Shown: positions 7,798 through 15,708, counted from the stretch's first letter. The stretch: 21,840 nucleotides of DNA from Kocuria sp. p3-SID1428 (GCF_025149945.1 NZ_JALXVH010000042.1:1-21840), one strand, 5' to 3'. A program made the numbers and translations. Notes: a model not told the origin generated them from the letters alone.

Positions 7798-8772
7798 TCA
7801 GCCGATGGTGCAGGCCACGGCGCACAGGCCGCGCTCGCGCAGCTGTGCCGCCAGCACCCGGCTCGACTCCGCACCGTCGTCATGACCTGACGTGCGGGGC
7901 AGCGCGACGATCGTGGGCCCCGAGCCGGAGACCATCGCTCGAGCGTCCAGCTCCTCGAGCTCGTCGAGGCGCCGCCGCAGCTCGGGCGACATCTGCAGAG
8001 CCGGCGCCTGCAGATCATTGGCCAGCGCCTCCGCGCCGACCGCAGACTCGCCCTCAGCCAGAGCGCGCAGCAGCCCGGCGGGCACCTCCAGCTCGGGCTC
8101 CCGCACCGTCGGTGCAACGCCCTCGGCGCGCATCCGGTCCAGGGTCGCGAAGACCTCCGGAGTGGACAGCGCGCCGGTATCAGCCACGAGGACGCCGTGC
8201 CATCGGACCCGCACAGGCACGGCGCGCAGCTCGGTGCCGCTGCCGGTCCCGACGGCCGCTCCCCCCGTCATGGCGAAGGGGACGTCGGCGCCCAGGCCCG
8301 CCCCGATCTCGAGGAGCCGGTCGTGGGCGATCGCGTGACCGGTCTCGCGCTCGACGAGCCGCGCGGCCGCGCTCAGCGCCGCTGCGGCATCGGCGGAGCC
8401 GCCTCCCATGCCGCCGGCCACCGGCACGGCCTTGGCGATGCGCAGCACGAGACCGCCGGCCAGGGCGGGCGCCTCTGCCAGCACGGTCTGTGCCGCGCGC
8501 ACCGCCAGATTGCGCTCGTCCAGCGGCACGAGACCGCGATCGAACGCGCCGACGGCCTCCTGCTGAGCCACCAGGGAGCCTGCGACTACGTGCAGCTCGC
8601 ACCCCACGGATCCGGCCGGGCGTCGCGGGTCCAGCTCGAGCTGCACGGTCTCGAGCTGATCCACGGCGGCGTACAGGCTGGCCACCGGGTGGTAGCCGTC
8701 CTCGCGCAGAGGGCCCACCCGGAAGCAGAGATTGACTTTGCCGGGGGCCGTGGCCTGGACCGGAGCGCTCAC
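7798..8772 (-). CDS. ispE: 4-diphosphocytidyl-2-C-methyl-D-erythritol kinase
   Basis: Phosphorylates CDP-ME in the MEP isoprenoid pathway, which supplies the lipid carriers of the cell wall. The 324-residue GHMP kinase begins with [12 protein letters not shown] (residues 9-20) and REDGYHPV. It has the ATP-binding loop [14 protein letters not shown] at 117-130 and the C-terminal GHMP motif [12 protein letters not shown]. The start is GTG at 8772 and overlaps the rsmA stop as GTGA, so translation is coupled to rsmA. It is the last gene of the rsmI-tatD-rsmA-ispE cluster. No obvious terminator follows. Confidence 0.96.
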   Translation of the reverse strand: MSAPVQATAPGKVNLCFRVGPLREDGYHPVASLYAAVDQLETVQLELDPRRPAGSVGCELHVVAGSLVAQQEAVGAFDRGLVPLDERNLAVRAAQTVLAEAPALAGGLVLRIAKAVPVAGGMGGGSADAAAALSAAARLVERETGHAIAHDRLLEIGAGLGADVPFAMTGGAAVGTGSGTELRAVPVRVRWHGVLVADTGALSTPEVFATLDRMRAEGVAPTVREPELEVPAGLLRALAEGESAVGAEALANDLQAPALQMSPELRRRLDELEELDARAMVSGSGPTIVALPRTSGHDDGAESSRVLAAQLRERGLCAVACTIG

Positions 8773-9749
8773 AGCGCCGCGCCTGAGGCCCGGGGTCCGC
8801 CGATGATGCCGCGGGCGGCACCGGCTGCGGCGATGCGCGCGAAGCCCAGCACGTCGAGCTTCTCGCCGCGCTCAGAGGGGCTCACGCCGGCGGACACCAG
8901 CACATCCTCGGCGCGGGCACCGGAGCCCGCCCAGCCGGACAGTGCGGCGCGCAGGGTCTTGCGGCGCTGGGCGAAGGCCGCATCCACCACGGCGAAGACG
9001 GCGTCGCGCTCGGCGGCCTCCCCCGCATCGCCGGAGAGCCCCAGGGCCTCGGCCGCCCCGATGCGCGCCAGCGGCTCGGCGCGACGGCGGAAGCGCACCA
9101 GCCCCGAGCTGATCCGCGGCGCCGGCCAGAAGACCTGCGTGCCGATCACCCCCGCCTTCTCCACCTCGGCATGCCAGGACGCCTTGACGGAGGGCACCCC
9201 GTAGACCTTGGAGCCGGGGCGGGCCGCCAGGCGGTCGGCCACCTCGTCCTGGACCATGACCAGACCCTGGCGGATCGAGCCGAATCGCGCCAGCAGGTTC
9301 AGCAGGACCGGCACGGCCACGTTGTACGGCAGATTGGCCACCAGCGCCTGCGGCTGCCGCGGCAGCGAGGCGACCTGCAGGGCGTCGGCCAGCACGACCT
9401 CCAGGCGCTCGGCGGCTTCCGGGCGGAAGCGGGCGACAGTGTGCGGCAGCCGCTCGGCCAGCGGCGGATCGATCTCCACCGCCACCACGTGCTCGGCGGC
9501 ATCCAGCAGCCCCAGAGTCAGGGAGCCGAGCCCGGGCCCGACCTCCAGGACGGTGTCGACGGGGCCGTCGTCGTGATCCGCCTCCAGCCGCGCCGCGGCG
9601 ACGATCCGGCGGATCGTGTTGGGGTCGATCACGAAGTTCTGCCCCAGGGTCTTGGTGGGGCGGATGCCGGCGGCCTCGGCCAGCTCCCGAATCTCGGCGG
9701 GGCCGAGCAGCGGGAGGACAGCGGGTTCCGGGGCATCTGGGCTCTGCAC
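8769..9749 (-). CDS. rsmA: 16S rRNA (adenine1518-N6/adenine1519-N6)-dimethyltransferase
   Basis: Dimethylates two adjacent adenines in the 3' hairpin of 16S rRNA during 30S assembly. [11 protein letters not shown] near the N-terminus is the family signature. [10 protein letters not shown] (residues 68-77) is the SAM-binding motif I, VAVEID follows, and ANLPYNV (138-144) is the catalytic NLPY motif. The C-terminal helical domain is present and the length (~326) is normal for actinobacteria. The start chosen is GTG at 9749, because a -10 box TAGCAT at 9762-9757 overlaps the conventional ATG at 9758; that ATG (three codons longer) remains possible for transcripts reading through from tatD, but it has no Shine-Dalgarno. 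tatD ends 17 bases before the ATG. In many relatives rpfB lies between them; it is absent here. Confidence 0.95.
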   Translation of the reverse strand: MQSPDAPEPAVLPLLGPAEIRELAEAAGIRPTKTLGQNFVIDPNTIRRIVAAARLEADHDDGPVDTVLEVGPGLGSLTLGLLDAAEHVVAVEIDPPLAERLPHTVARFRPEAAERLEVVLADALQVASLPRQPQALVANLPYNVAVPVLLNLLARFGSIRQGLVMVQDEVADRLAARPGSKVYGVPSVKASWHAEVEKAGVIGTQVFWPAPRISSGLVRFRRRAEPLARIGAAEALGLSGDAGEAAERDAVFAVVDAAFAQRRKTLRAALSGWAGSGARAEDVLVSAGVSPSERGEKLDVLGFARIAAAGAARGIIGGPRASGAAL

Positions 9750-9756
9750 GTCGGAC

Positions 9757-9762
9757 ATGCTA
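9757..9762 (-). promoter_or_regulatory. -10 box TAGCAT for rsmA
   Basis: TAGCAT on the minus strand is followed by exactly 7 bases and GTG at 9749, the spacing expected of a leaderless transcript. It lies in the 17-base gap after tatD, so it would be an internal promoter of the cluster. Confidence 0.55.
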
Positions 9763-9775
9763 TCGGCCGAGCCGC

Positions 9776-10780
9776 TCAGTGCTCGCCGTAGACCTCGCGG
9801 GAGGTGCGCTCGACCTGCTCGCACAGCTGCTCGAGCGGGGTCTCGAGGTGCTCGGCGATCCAGCGCGCCGTCTGCACCGCCAGGTACGGCGCGTTCGGCC
9901 GCCCGCGGTAGGGGTGCGGGGTGAGGAACGGAGCATCGGTCTCGACCATGATCAGCTCGCGCCGCGCCTCCCGCAGCCCGGCCTGGACCCCGTGGGAGTT
10001 CTTGAAGGTGACCGTGCCCGCGAAGGACATGTACCAGCCGTTCTCGTTGCAGATCCGCGCCAGCTCGGCATCGCCGGAGAAGCAGTGGAAGACGGTGCGC
10101 TCGGGGGCTCCCTCCTCCAGCAGGATCCGCACGACGTCGGCGTGGGCGTCGCGGTCGTGGATCTGCATGGCCAGCCCGTGCTTCTTGGCCAGGCGGATGT
10201 GCTCGCGGAACGAGTCCTGCTGCAGCTCGTGGCGGTCCTTGCCGGTGCGGAAGTAGTCCAGCCCGGTCTCTCCGATCGCCCGGGTGCGCTCATGGCCGGC
10301 GAGCTCGTCGAGCACCGTCAGGGCGTCGTCGAGCTCGCCCTTCTGCGCGAGCGCGGGGGCGTCATTGGGGTGGATCGCCACGGCGGCCAGGATGCGCTCG
10401 TCGGCCTCTGCGGCCTCGACCGCCCAGCGCGAGGACGGGATGTCGCAGCCGACCTGCACGATCCCCCGGATGCCGAGGTCCTGGGCGACATCCAGGGCAT
10501 CCGGAATCCCGATGTGCACCCTGCCGTCCTGGATGTCGATGTGCGTGTGGTTGTCCACGATCGGCAGCGGCAGCGGCTGGGGAGCCTCCGGGAAGCTCAG
10601 GTCGCGCTTGTGCCCGGTCTCGGCGGATTCGCCGCGGCGCCTGGTCCCCGGGCCCGACGGCGCGTCCTCCGGCAGCTGATAGTGCTCGGGGCGGTAGGCC
10701 TCAGGGGTCTGACCGGGCACGGTCGCGGGTCGCTGGGCGGGGTCCGGCCACAGCGTCTGGTTCAGGCGGGAAGTTCTCAT
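9776..10780 (-). CDS. tatD: TatD family metal-dependent DNase
   Basis: A TIM-barrel metal hydrolase; characterised TatD proteins are 3'-5' exonucleases acting on DNA. Metal ligands are readable: VDNHTHID (His78, His80), AIGETGLDY (Glu), MQIHDRDAH (His), VFHCFSGD (His) and MVETDAPFL (Asp). The 334-residue protein has a ~70-residue N-terminal extension rich in Pro, Arg and Glu before the barrel, longer than E. coli TatD. The start ATG at 10780 is supported by a -10 box TAGCCT exactly 7 bases upstream, which implies a leaderless mRNA. It lies 33 bases downstream of rsmI and 17 bases upstream of rsmA; metG, often found near it, is absent. Confidence 0.94.
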   Translation of the reverse strand: MRTSRLNQTLWPDPAQRPATVPGQTPEAYRPEHYQLPEDAPSGPGTRRRGESAETGHKRDLSFPEAPQPLPLPIVDNHTHIDIQDGRVHIGIPDALDVAQDLGIRGIVQVGCDIPSSRWAVEAAEADERILAAVAIHPNDAPALAQKGELDDALTVLDELAGHERTRAIGETGLDYFRTGKDRHELQQDSFREHIRLAKKHGLAMQIHDRDAHADVVRILLEEGAPERTVFHCFSGDAELARICNENGWYMSFAGTVTFKNSHGVQAGLREARRELIMVETDAPFLTPHPYRGRPNAPYLAVQTARWIAEHLETPLEQLCEQVERTSREVYGEH

Positions 10781-10787
10781 CCCGTCC

Positions 10788-10793
10788 AGGCTA
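10788..10793 (-). promoter_or_regulatory. -10 box TAGCCT for tatD
   Basis: TAGCCT, 7 bases, then ATG at 10780 on the minus strand. A weak -35 (CTGAAC) lies 18 bases further upstream, inside the end of rsmI. The transcript would be leaderless. Confidence 0.6.
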
Positions 10794-10813
10794 GCGCCCC
10801 GCTTCGGCGACGT

Positions 10814-11713
10814 TCAGGACCGAGCGGCGAGCACCGCCTCGTAGAGATCCCGCCTCGAGACTCCGTGCGCGGCGGCGATCTGACCGGCGGCGTCCTTGAG
10901 CCGGGTCCCGCGTGCGACCTCCTGCTCCACGAGCTCCACCAGGTCCTCTGCCTGCTCCGGCTCGGCCTCGGGGGCGCCCTGGACGACCACCACGATCTCC
11001 CCGCGCAGCCCGTCCTCGCGGATGCGCTCGTGCAGCTGCCCCAGGCTGCCGCGCAGCACCTCCTCGTAGACCTTGGTCAGCTCGCGGGCGATGGCCGCCG
11101 GCCGGTCGGGCCCGAAAGCCTCGGCCAGCGCCTCGATCATGGTCGCGATCCGGTGAGGAGCCTCGTAGAAGACCATCGTGCGCTTCTCCGCGGCCAGCTC
11201 GGCCAGATGCGCGGAACGGGCCCCGGACTTGCGCGGCAGGAAGCCCTCGAAGGCGAAGCGGTCGCTGGGCAGCCCCGAGACCGCCAGCGCCGTGAGCACT
11301 GCGGACGGACCCGGCAGGGAGGTCACCGCCAGATCCTGGGCGGCAGCCGCGGCGGCCACTCGATAGCCGGGATCGGAGACCGTCGGCATTCCGGCGTCGG
11401 AGACCACCACCACCATGGAGCCGCTGCGCACCTCGTCGAGCAGCTGCTGGGAGCTGGACTCCTCGTTGTGCTCGTGGTGGGCCACCAGCCGCCCCGTGAT
11501 CTCGATCCCCAGTCCCGAGGCCAGACGACGAGTGCGGCGGGTGTCCTCCGCAGCGACCACGTCGGCGACCGACAGCGCAGCCCTCAGCCGGTCGGAGGCA
11601 TCGCCCAGGTTGCCGATCGGGGTGGCCGCCAGGACCAGGCAGCCTCCCTGCGGAAGCCCGGCGATCCGGGCCCAGTCGCGGCGGTCGGCGGGGTCTTCTC
11701 GATCGGTGCTCAC
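10814..11713 (-). CDS. rsmI: 16S rRNA (cytidine1402-2'-O)-methyltransferase
   Basis: Methylates the ribose of C1402 in the ribosomal P site, using SAM. The tetrapyrrole-methylase fold is clear: LVLAATPIGNLGD (26-38), AAEDTRRTRRL, VSDAGMPTVSDPGY, LPGPSAVLTALAVSGLP and FYEAPHR. The length (299) is normal. The start is taken as GTG at 11713 because -10 box TACAGT ends 6 bases upstream, giving a leaderless start; the 14 codons upstream in the open frame lie over the promoter and are unlikely to be translated. It is divergent from the mannosyltransferase gene, as in mycobacteria, and is probably the first gene of the rsmI-tatD-rsmA-ispE cluster. Confidence 0.95.
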   Translation of the reverse strand: MSTDREDPADRRDWARIAGLPQGGCLVLAATPIGNLGDASDRLRAALSVADVVAAEDTRRTRRLASGLGIEITGRLVAHHEHNEESSSQQLLDEVRSGSMVVVVSDAGMPTVSDPGYRVAAAAAAQDLAVTSLPGPSAVLTALAVSGLPSDRFAFEGFLPRKSGARSAHLAELAAEKRTMVFYEAPHRIATMIEALAEAFGPDRPAAIARELTKVYEEVLRGSLGQLHERIREDGLRGEIVVVVQGAPEAEPEQAEDLVELVEQEVARGTRLKDAAGQIAAAHGVSRRDLYEAVLAARS

Positions 11714-11719
11714 CGGACC

Positions 11720-11725
11720 ACTGTA
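11720..11725 (-). promoter_or_regulatory. -10 box TACAGT for rsmI
   Basis: TACAGT on the minus strand is followed by 6 bases and GTG at 11713. It is divergent from the pmt -10 box at 11757-11762, with the two boxes 31 bases apart. Confidence 0.55.
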
Positions 11726-11756
11726 GGTCCCCGGGCCCGCGCGGAGCCGCTTCACC

Positions 11757-11762
11757 TAGCAT
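11757..11762 (+). promoter_or_regulatory. -10 box TAGCAT for the mannosyltransferase gene
   Basis: TAGCAT, 7 bases, then GTG at 11770. The box overlaps the first possible ATG at 11761, which argues against that ATG as the start. Confidence 0.55.
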
Positions 11763-11769
11763 GATGCCC

Positions 11770-13395
11770 GTGTCCCCCTCGTCCCCCGCACCGCAGCCGG
11801 CCCGTCCGCTCACCTCGACGATGGCCGCCCTCGAAGCGGAGGCCTGGACCCCGCGCCGCTCCGCTCCAACGGAGGCCGAGCTGCGCGAGCGGCTGCTGCC
11901 GCGCACACCGCTGCGTCTGTCCCGCCTGTGGCTGCTGCCGCTGCTGAGCATCCTGCTGGGGGCCTTCCTGCGCTTCTGGCACCTGGGCCGGCCGCAGGAG
12001 ATCGCCTTCGACGAGACCTACTACGTCAAGGACTCGTGGGCGATCATGCTCACCGGCTACGAGCACGAGTGGCCCGACGACGCCGATGCCGGCTTCTCCT
12101 CCGGAAATCCTCCCCAGCCCCTCGAGTCCCCCTCCTATGCGGTGCACCCGCCGCTGGGCAAGATCCTGATCGGGGTGGGCATGCGGCTCTTCGGCGCCGG
12201 CGACGCCTTCGGCTGGCGCTTCTCCTCCGCGGTGGCCGGGACGCTGATGATCGTGCTGGTGGTGATCGCAGCAGCCCTGCTGTTCCGCTCCCCCATCGTC
12301 TCGGCGATCGCCGGTCTGCTGCTGTCCGTCGACGGCCTCCACTTGTCGCATTCCCGCCTGGCGCTGCTGGACATCTTCCTGGCCCTGTTCGTCCTGCTGG
12401 CCTTCGTGCTGCTGCTGCTGGACCGAGAGGAGGCCCGCAGGCGCCTTGCCCGCAGGATGAGCGCCCGCAGCCTCAGCTGGGGGCCGGGACTCGGCATCCG
12501 CTGGTGGCGGATCGCCGCCGGGGTCTCGTGCGGGCTGGCCGTGGGCGTGAAGTGGAACGCCCTCTACTTCGTGGCCGTCCTGGGCCTGCTCACGGTGGCC
12601 TGGGACATCACCGCCCGGCGCAGCGCCGGTGTGCGGCTCTGGCTGCCCTCGGGGCTGCTGCGCGACGGCATCCCGGCCTTCCTGTCCATGATCCCCGTGG
12701 CGCTGGTGGTCTACCTGTCCACCTGGACGGGATGGTTCCGCTCCACCGGCGGCTATCGCAGACAGTGGGCCGCCGAGCACCCCGACGACGGCCCGCAGTG
12801 GCTCCCGGCCCCGCTGCGCTCGCTGTGGGAGTACCACGTCTCCGCCTACGACTTCCATCAGGGCCTGTCCAGCGAGCACACCTACATGTCCCAGCCGTGG
12901 GACTGGATGTTCCTGGGGCGGCCGACGTCGTACTTCTACGAATCCCCGGGCCAGGGCCAGTCCGGCTGCGAGGTCGCCAAGTGCTCGCAGCAGATCTTCA
13001 ACCAGGGCAACCCGGGGATCTGGTGGGTCGGCCTGGTCGCGATCGTCGTGGCCGCGGTGGTCGTGGCGGTGCGCCGAGACTGGCGGATGGCGAGCCTGCT
13101 GAGCCTGATCGCCGCCGGCTGGCTGCCGTGGCTGATGTACCCGGAGCGCACCAAGTTCTTCTTCTACGCCCTGCCCTACCTGCCGTTTCTGGTCCTGGTC
13201 CTGGCCGGAGTCGCAGGGCTGGTTCTGCCGGGGCCGCGCACCAAGCTGTGGCCGGCGCGGATCGGCTGGATCACGGTCGGTCTGTGGCTGTGCCTGGTGC
13301 TGGCCCTGGCGATCTTCTTCTGGCCGCTGTGGAGCGCCCAGGTCCTGCCCTACGACCAGTGGCGGACCCGCATGTGGTTCGACAACTGGATCTGA
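11770..13395 (+). CDS. pmt: Polyprenyl-phosphate-mannose:protein O-mannosyltransferase (GT39)
   Basis: An integral membrane glycosyltransferase that transfers mannose from a polyprenyl carrier to Ser/Thr of secreted proteins at the outer face of the membrane. The 541-residue protein has about ten hydrophobic segments. The first outer loop holds FDETYYVKDSW with the catalytic Asp81-Glu82 pair. VHPPLGKILIGVGMRLFG, LSHSRLALLDIFLA and GVKWNALYF are family signatures. The C-terminal four-TM domain has YHVSAYDFHQGLSSEHTYMS and SQPWDWMFLGRP. The start is GTG at 11770 on leaderless-promoter grounds; ATGs at 11761 and 11764 add three and two residues. It is divergent from rsmI, matching the Rv1002c/Rv1003 arrangement in M. 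tuberculosis (from memory). Confidence 0.94.
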   Translation: MSPSSPAPQPARPLTSTMAALEAEAWTPRRSAPTEAELRERLLPRTPLRLSRLWLLPLLSILLGAFLRFWHLGRPQEIAFDETYYVKDSWAIMLTGYEHEWPDDADAGFSSGNPPQPLESPSYAVHPPLGKILIGVGMRLFGAGDAFGWRFSSAVAGTLMIVLVVIAAALLFRSPIVSAIAGLLLSVDGLHLSHSRLALLDIFLALFVLLAFVLLLLDREEARRRLARRMSARSLSWGPGLGIRWWRIAAGVSCGLAVGVKWNALYFVAVLGLLTVAWDITARRSAGVRLWLPSGLLRDGIPAFLSMIPVALVVYLSTWTGWFRSTGGYRRQWAAEHPDDGPQWLPAPLRSLWEYHVSAYDFHQGLSSEHTYMSQPWDWMFLGRPTSYFYESPGQGQSGCEVAKCSQQIFNQGNPGIWWVGLVAIVVAAVVVAVRRDWRMASLLSLIAAGWLPWLMYPERTKFFFYALPYLPFLVLVLAGVAGLVLPGPRTKLWPARIGWITVGLWLCLVLALAIFFWPLWSAQVLPYDQWRTRMWFDNWI

Positions 13396-13403
13396 GCGGG
13401 CGA

Positions 13404-13454
13404 GCAGACAGCCCCGCAGGTGCGCCGTGCGCTACTGCGGGGCTGCTCGTCTGC
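13404..13454. terminator. Bidirectional terminator between convergent genes
   Basis: GCAGAC+AGCCCCGCAG (13404-13419) pairs with CTGCGGGGCT (13435-13444) and, after a 4-base bulge GCTC, GTCTGC (13449-13454). That is 16 bp in two blocks around a 15-base loop that itself contains GCGC-cgt-GCGC. It lies between the converging pmt and TIGR01906 genes. It lacks a T-run, as is common for actinobacterial terminators. Confidence 0.8.
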
Positions 13455-13468
13455 CGGGGCGTGCTCGC

Positions 13469-14497
13469 TCAGGCCCGACGACGTCCGCGCCGGCCTGAGC
13501 GCGCCCGCTGCGCCAGGATCGCGACCAGCACCGAGCCCACAAGGGTGATCACCGCGACCGTCCCGGCCGCGTCCATCCAGAACTGCGTGGGGTAGAGCCG
13601 GATCAGGGTGTCGGAGCTGGAGAACGTCCAGGTGCCCTCGGAGAAGAACAGGGAGTGGAAGCCCGCGAAGAACTGCTGCCAGCCCAGAACCGCCAGCACG
13701 GCAAGCACCGCGGCAGCGATCACGGTCAGCCAGCCGCCCACGGCCACAGAGGTGAGCAGTCCGTCGCGGTCGCGGCGGCGCAGCAGGCCCAGCACGAGAG
13801 CCGCGAGCACGAGCACGACTCCCGCCCACAGGCCGATCTGCATGACCCATTTCACGTCGGTCATGTGGGAGATCTCCTCGGGCGTGAACCACGAGCGCCC
13901 GTCCGAGGTGCGCACCTCCCCCAGGAACGGACCCGGTGCCCAGTTGAGGATGTAGTCCATGCCGTGGGAGCCCAGGGTCATGCGGTCCTCGGCCTGGAAG
14001 CCGTAGGGGTCCTCGGGGAAGCCCGGACGGTGGTACTCGACCCACAGGAACAGCGGCGTGGCCACCAGGCGGATGCCGAGCACCAGCAGCGACAGCGGGA
14101 CGGCCAGGGCCACGAGCACGCGAGTCAGCACACCCAGCGCACCCAGACGCCCGGGCGGGCCCTGCCTCCGAGTCGCGCTTCCCGAGCGGGTCTCGGCCGT
14201 GCGGGTCCGATCCGGACCGCCCTGCCCCGGGCCCTGCTGCTCAGGGGACTCCCCTGCGCCGGGCTGCTCGGCGGCCGGCTCGGGTCGAGCGCTGCGCTGC
14301 GCAGCAGACTGCGGGGCCGCTGCGCTCCAGGGCTCCACGGGCGCGCTCGACGAGCCGTCCGCAGGGCGCTGCGATGCGGCGGAATCGAGCTCCGGGGCCT
14401 CGGAGTCGCGCTGGGCGGAGACCGCAGGCCCCAGGTGCGCCCACTGCGACCCGGAGGTCAGCGACTCCTGGGGACGGGCCTGCCGCATCCGGCTCAT
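13469..14497 (-). CDS. TIGR01906 / DUF1461 family integral membrane protein
   Basis: A 342-residue membrane protein of unknown function. The first ~125 residues are hydrophilic and low-complexity (Ser, Pro, Glu, Gln, Ala) and probably cytoplasmic. A hydrophobic segment (VLVALAVPLSLLVLGIRLVA) follows, then a long non-membrane region with YHRPGFPEDPYGF, LGSHGMDYILNW and HMTDVKWVMQ, and three more membrane segments, ending in an Arg-rich tail. The SEEGTWTF-like stretch (here FFSEGTWTFSSSDTLIRLYP) is characteristic of the family. The ATG at 14497 overlaps the stop of the Trm112-like gene as ATGA, so translation is coupled. The gene is the last of the whiB-led minus-strand group and is followed by the shared terminator. 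Confidence 0.85.
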   Translation of the reverse strand: MSRMRQARPQESLTSGSQWAHLGPAVSAQRDSEAPELDSAASQRPADGSSSAPVEPWSAAAPQSAAQRSARPEPAAEQPGAGESPEQQGPGQGGPDRTRTAETRSGSATRRQGPPGRLGALGVLTRVLVALAVPLSLLVLGIRLVATPLFLWVEYHRPGFPEDPYGFQAEDRMTLGSHGMDYILNWAPGPFLGEVRTSDGRSWFTPEEISHMTDVKWVMQIGLWAGVVLVLAALVLGLLRRRDRDGLLTSVAVGGWLTVIAAAVLAVLAVLGWQQFFAGFHSLFFSEGTWTFSSSDTLIRLYPTQFWMDAAGTVAVITLVGSVLVAILAQRARSGRRGRRRA

Positions 14498-14874
14498 CGG
14501 GACCGCCGGTCGGACATGGCCTGCGCGGGCAGCAGGTGGGGGATGCCGTCGGTGATCTCGTACACCGGGTGGATCCCCTCCAGGTGCGGCAGCTCGCTCA
14601 TGAGGTGATGCTCGTCGAGGGCCAGCAGCCGCCCGCGGGTCAAGGGGCAGCGCAGGATCTCGAGCAGGCCCGCCGACAGCTCGGAGATCCCCTGGCCTCG
14701 GTGGCCAGCGCGCTCGACCGCCTCATGGGCGGCGGTGTCCTGGACCCAGGGGAGCCGTCCCGTGTTCGGACGGCTCGCGGAACGGGCGGAAGGAGGATCC
14801 TGCTCGGCGGCGCCTTCGGAGGAGGTGCTGTCTGCAGGTCGAGACGAGGGGCTGGAGCCAGGAGCGCTGGTCAT
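14494..14874 (-). CDS. Trm112-like (UPF0434) small protein
   Basis: A 126-residue protein whose last ~60 residues fit the Trm112/UPF0434 family: LLEILRCPLTRGRLLALDEHHLMS (shown in parts: LLEILRCPLT, RGRLLAL) followed by HPVYEITDGIPHLLP. Only one cysteine (Cys76) is present, as is typical for the bacterial family, so it is not a zinc-binding Trm112 proper. The first ~65 residues are a Ser/Ala/Glu/Pro-rich disordered extension that most family members lack. A later start cannot be excluded. The stop overlaps the next gene. The molecular role is unknown; in relatives it sits beside mannose-phosphate genes. Confidence 0.8.
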   Translation of the reverse strand: MTSAPGSSPSSRPADSTSSEGAAEQDPPSARSASRPNTGRLPWVQDTAAHEAVERAGHRGQGISELSAGLLEILRCPLTRGRLLALDEHHLMSELPHLEGIHPVYEITDGIPHLLPAQAMSDRRSR

Positions 14875-14940
14875 GTGCTGGGGCCTTCGGCTGCGGGGGT
14901 GATGGTCGAAGGCGACGTCGTCGAGGGGTCGCCGTGGGCC

Positions 14941-14946
14941 ATTGTA
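14941..14946 (-). promoter_or_regulatory. Possible -10 box TACAAT upstream of the Trm112-like gene
   Basis: TACAAT on the minus strand is a near-perfect -10 hexamer about 67 bases before the ATG at 14874. No -35 element is recognisable. A short ATG frame overlaps the box (see rejected items). Confidence 0.4.
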
Positions 14947-14972
14947 GGGGCAGGTCAGAGGCCCAGCCGGGT

Positions 14973-15656
14973 TCAGGAGCGCCCGCGGCGCAGATGCGGG
15001 CGGCGCATGGCCTCGGGCTGGGAGCGCGCACCTCGACGCGCGGGCACATAGTCCGTGGTGCTGTCGGCGAAGATCTCATCCATCAGGGAGTCGAAGGCAG
15101 AATCCCCGTCGAGCTCGGAGGCCTGCGCGGCGTCCTCCTCGGACGGTTCATCAGCGTCCGTCCCGGCCGACGCCCCCTCCGCGACGGGCCCGCTGACGGC
15201 CCGCAGCCGGGAGCGACGTCTGCGGCCCCACCCCCGAGGGGCGGAGCCGGAGGGATTCCCCGGGGCATCATCCCCGGCGGAGTCCTCGGGGCCGGCCGAG
15301 CGGGCCTCGGGCTCGGAGCGGCTGGTCGAGCGCTCATCCCGCGCCGCGCCGGGCAGGGCGCTCAGCGGCGCCAGCGGGGCGGAGTCCGCCACCAGGTCGT
15401 CGAGCCGAGCGGCGGGGGCGTTGTCGTCCTGGGACTCGGGAACGCCCTCCAGGCGGACGATCTCCCAGCCGCGCGGCGGGGTCATGCGCTGGGCGTGCGG
15501 CACGCACAGGTCGTAGGCGTGCGGCTCCGCATGCACCGACAGCGGCCCGATGACAGCGGTCGAGTCCGAGTACACGAACGTCAGGGTGGTCCGCGCGGGT
15601 CGACGGCAGGTCTGCCGGGAGCAGAGTCGAGCCAGCGGTGCTTCTGCGGTGCTCAT
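14973..15656 (-). CDS. DUF3499 family protein
   Basis: A 227-residue actinobacterial protein of unknown function. Residues 10-65 are the conserved part: LCSRQTC, ARTTLTFVYSDSTAVIGPL, then HAYDLCVPHAQR and GWEIVRLEG. Cys12, Cys17, Cys51 and His54 are spaced like a small zinc-binding site (inference). The remaining ~150 residues are acidic, Ser/Ala-rich and probably disordered, with a basic C-terminal tail. The start ATG at 15656 has -10 box TAGCGT exactly 7 bases upstream, so the mRNA is probably leaderless. It follows the WhiB gene with a 52-base gap, as in mycobacteria. The phosphomannomutase gene usual after it in relatives is missing. Confidence 0.85.
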   Translation of the reverse strand: MSTAEAPLARLCSRQTCRRPARTTLTFVYSDSTAVIGPLSVHAEPHAYDLCVPHAQRMTPPRGWEIVRLEGVPESQDDNAPAARLDDLVADSAPLAPLSALPGAARDERSTSRSEPEARSAGPEDSAGDDAPGNPSGSAPRGWGRRRRSRLRAVSGPVAEGASAGTDADEPSEEDAAQASELDGDSAFDSLMDEIFADSTTDYVPARRGARSQPEAMRRPHLRRGRS

Positions 15657-15663
15657 TCGTGGA

Positions 15664-15669
15664 ACGCTA
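15664..15669 (-). promoter_or_regulatory. -10 box TAGCGT for DUF3499
   Basis: TAGCGT, 7 bases, then ATG at 15656 on the minus strand, inside the 52-base gap after the WhiB gene. This predicts a leaderless transcript. Confidence 0.55.
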
Positions 15670-15708
15670 CCTTCCGCTGCGTCCATGCCACAGCGCTCAA
15701 GGGGGCTT

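Noticed and set aside
14871..14942. A 23-codon ATG frame whose stop overlaps the Trm112-like start as ATGA
   Set aside because: Its ATG overlaps the -10-like TACAAT, there is no ribosome site, and the peptide is Ser/Thr/Pro low complexity. A translationally coupled leader peptide is possible but unsupported.
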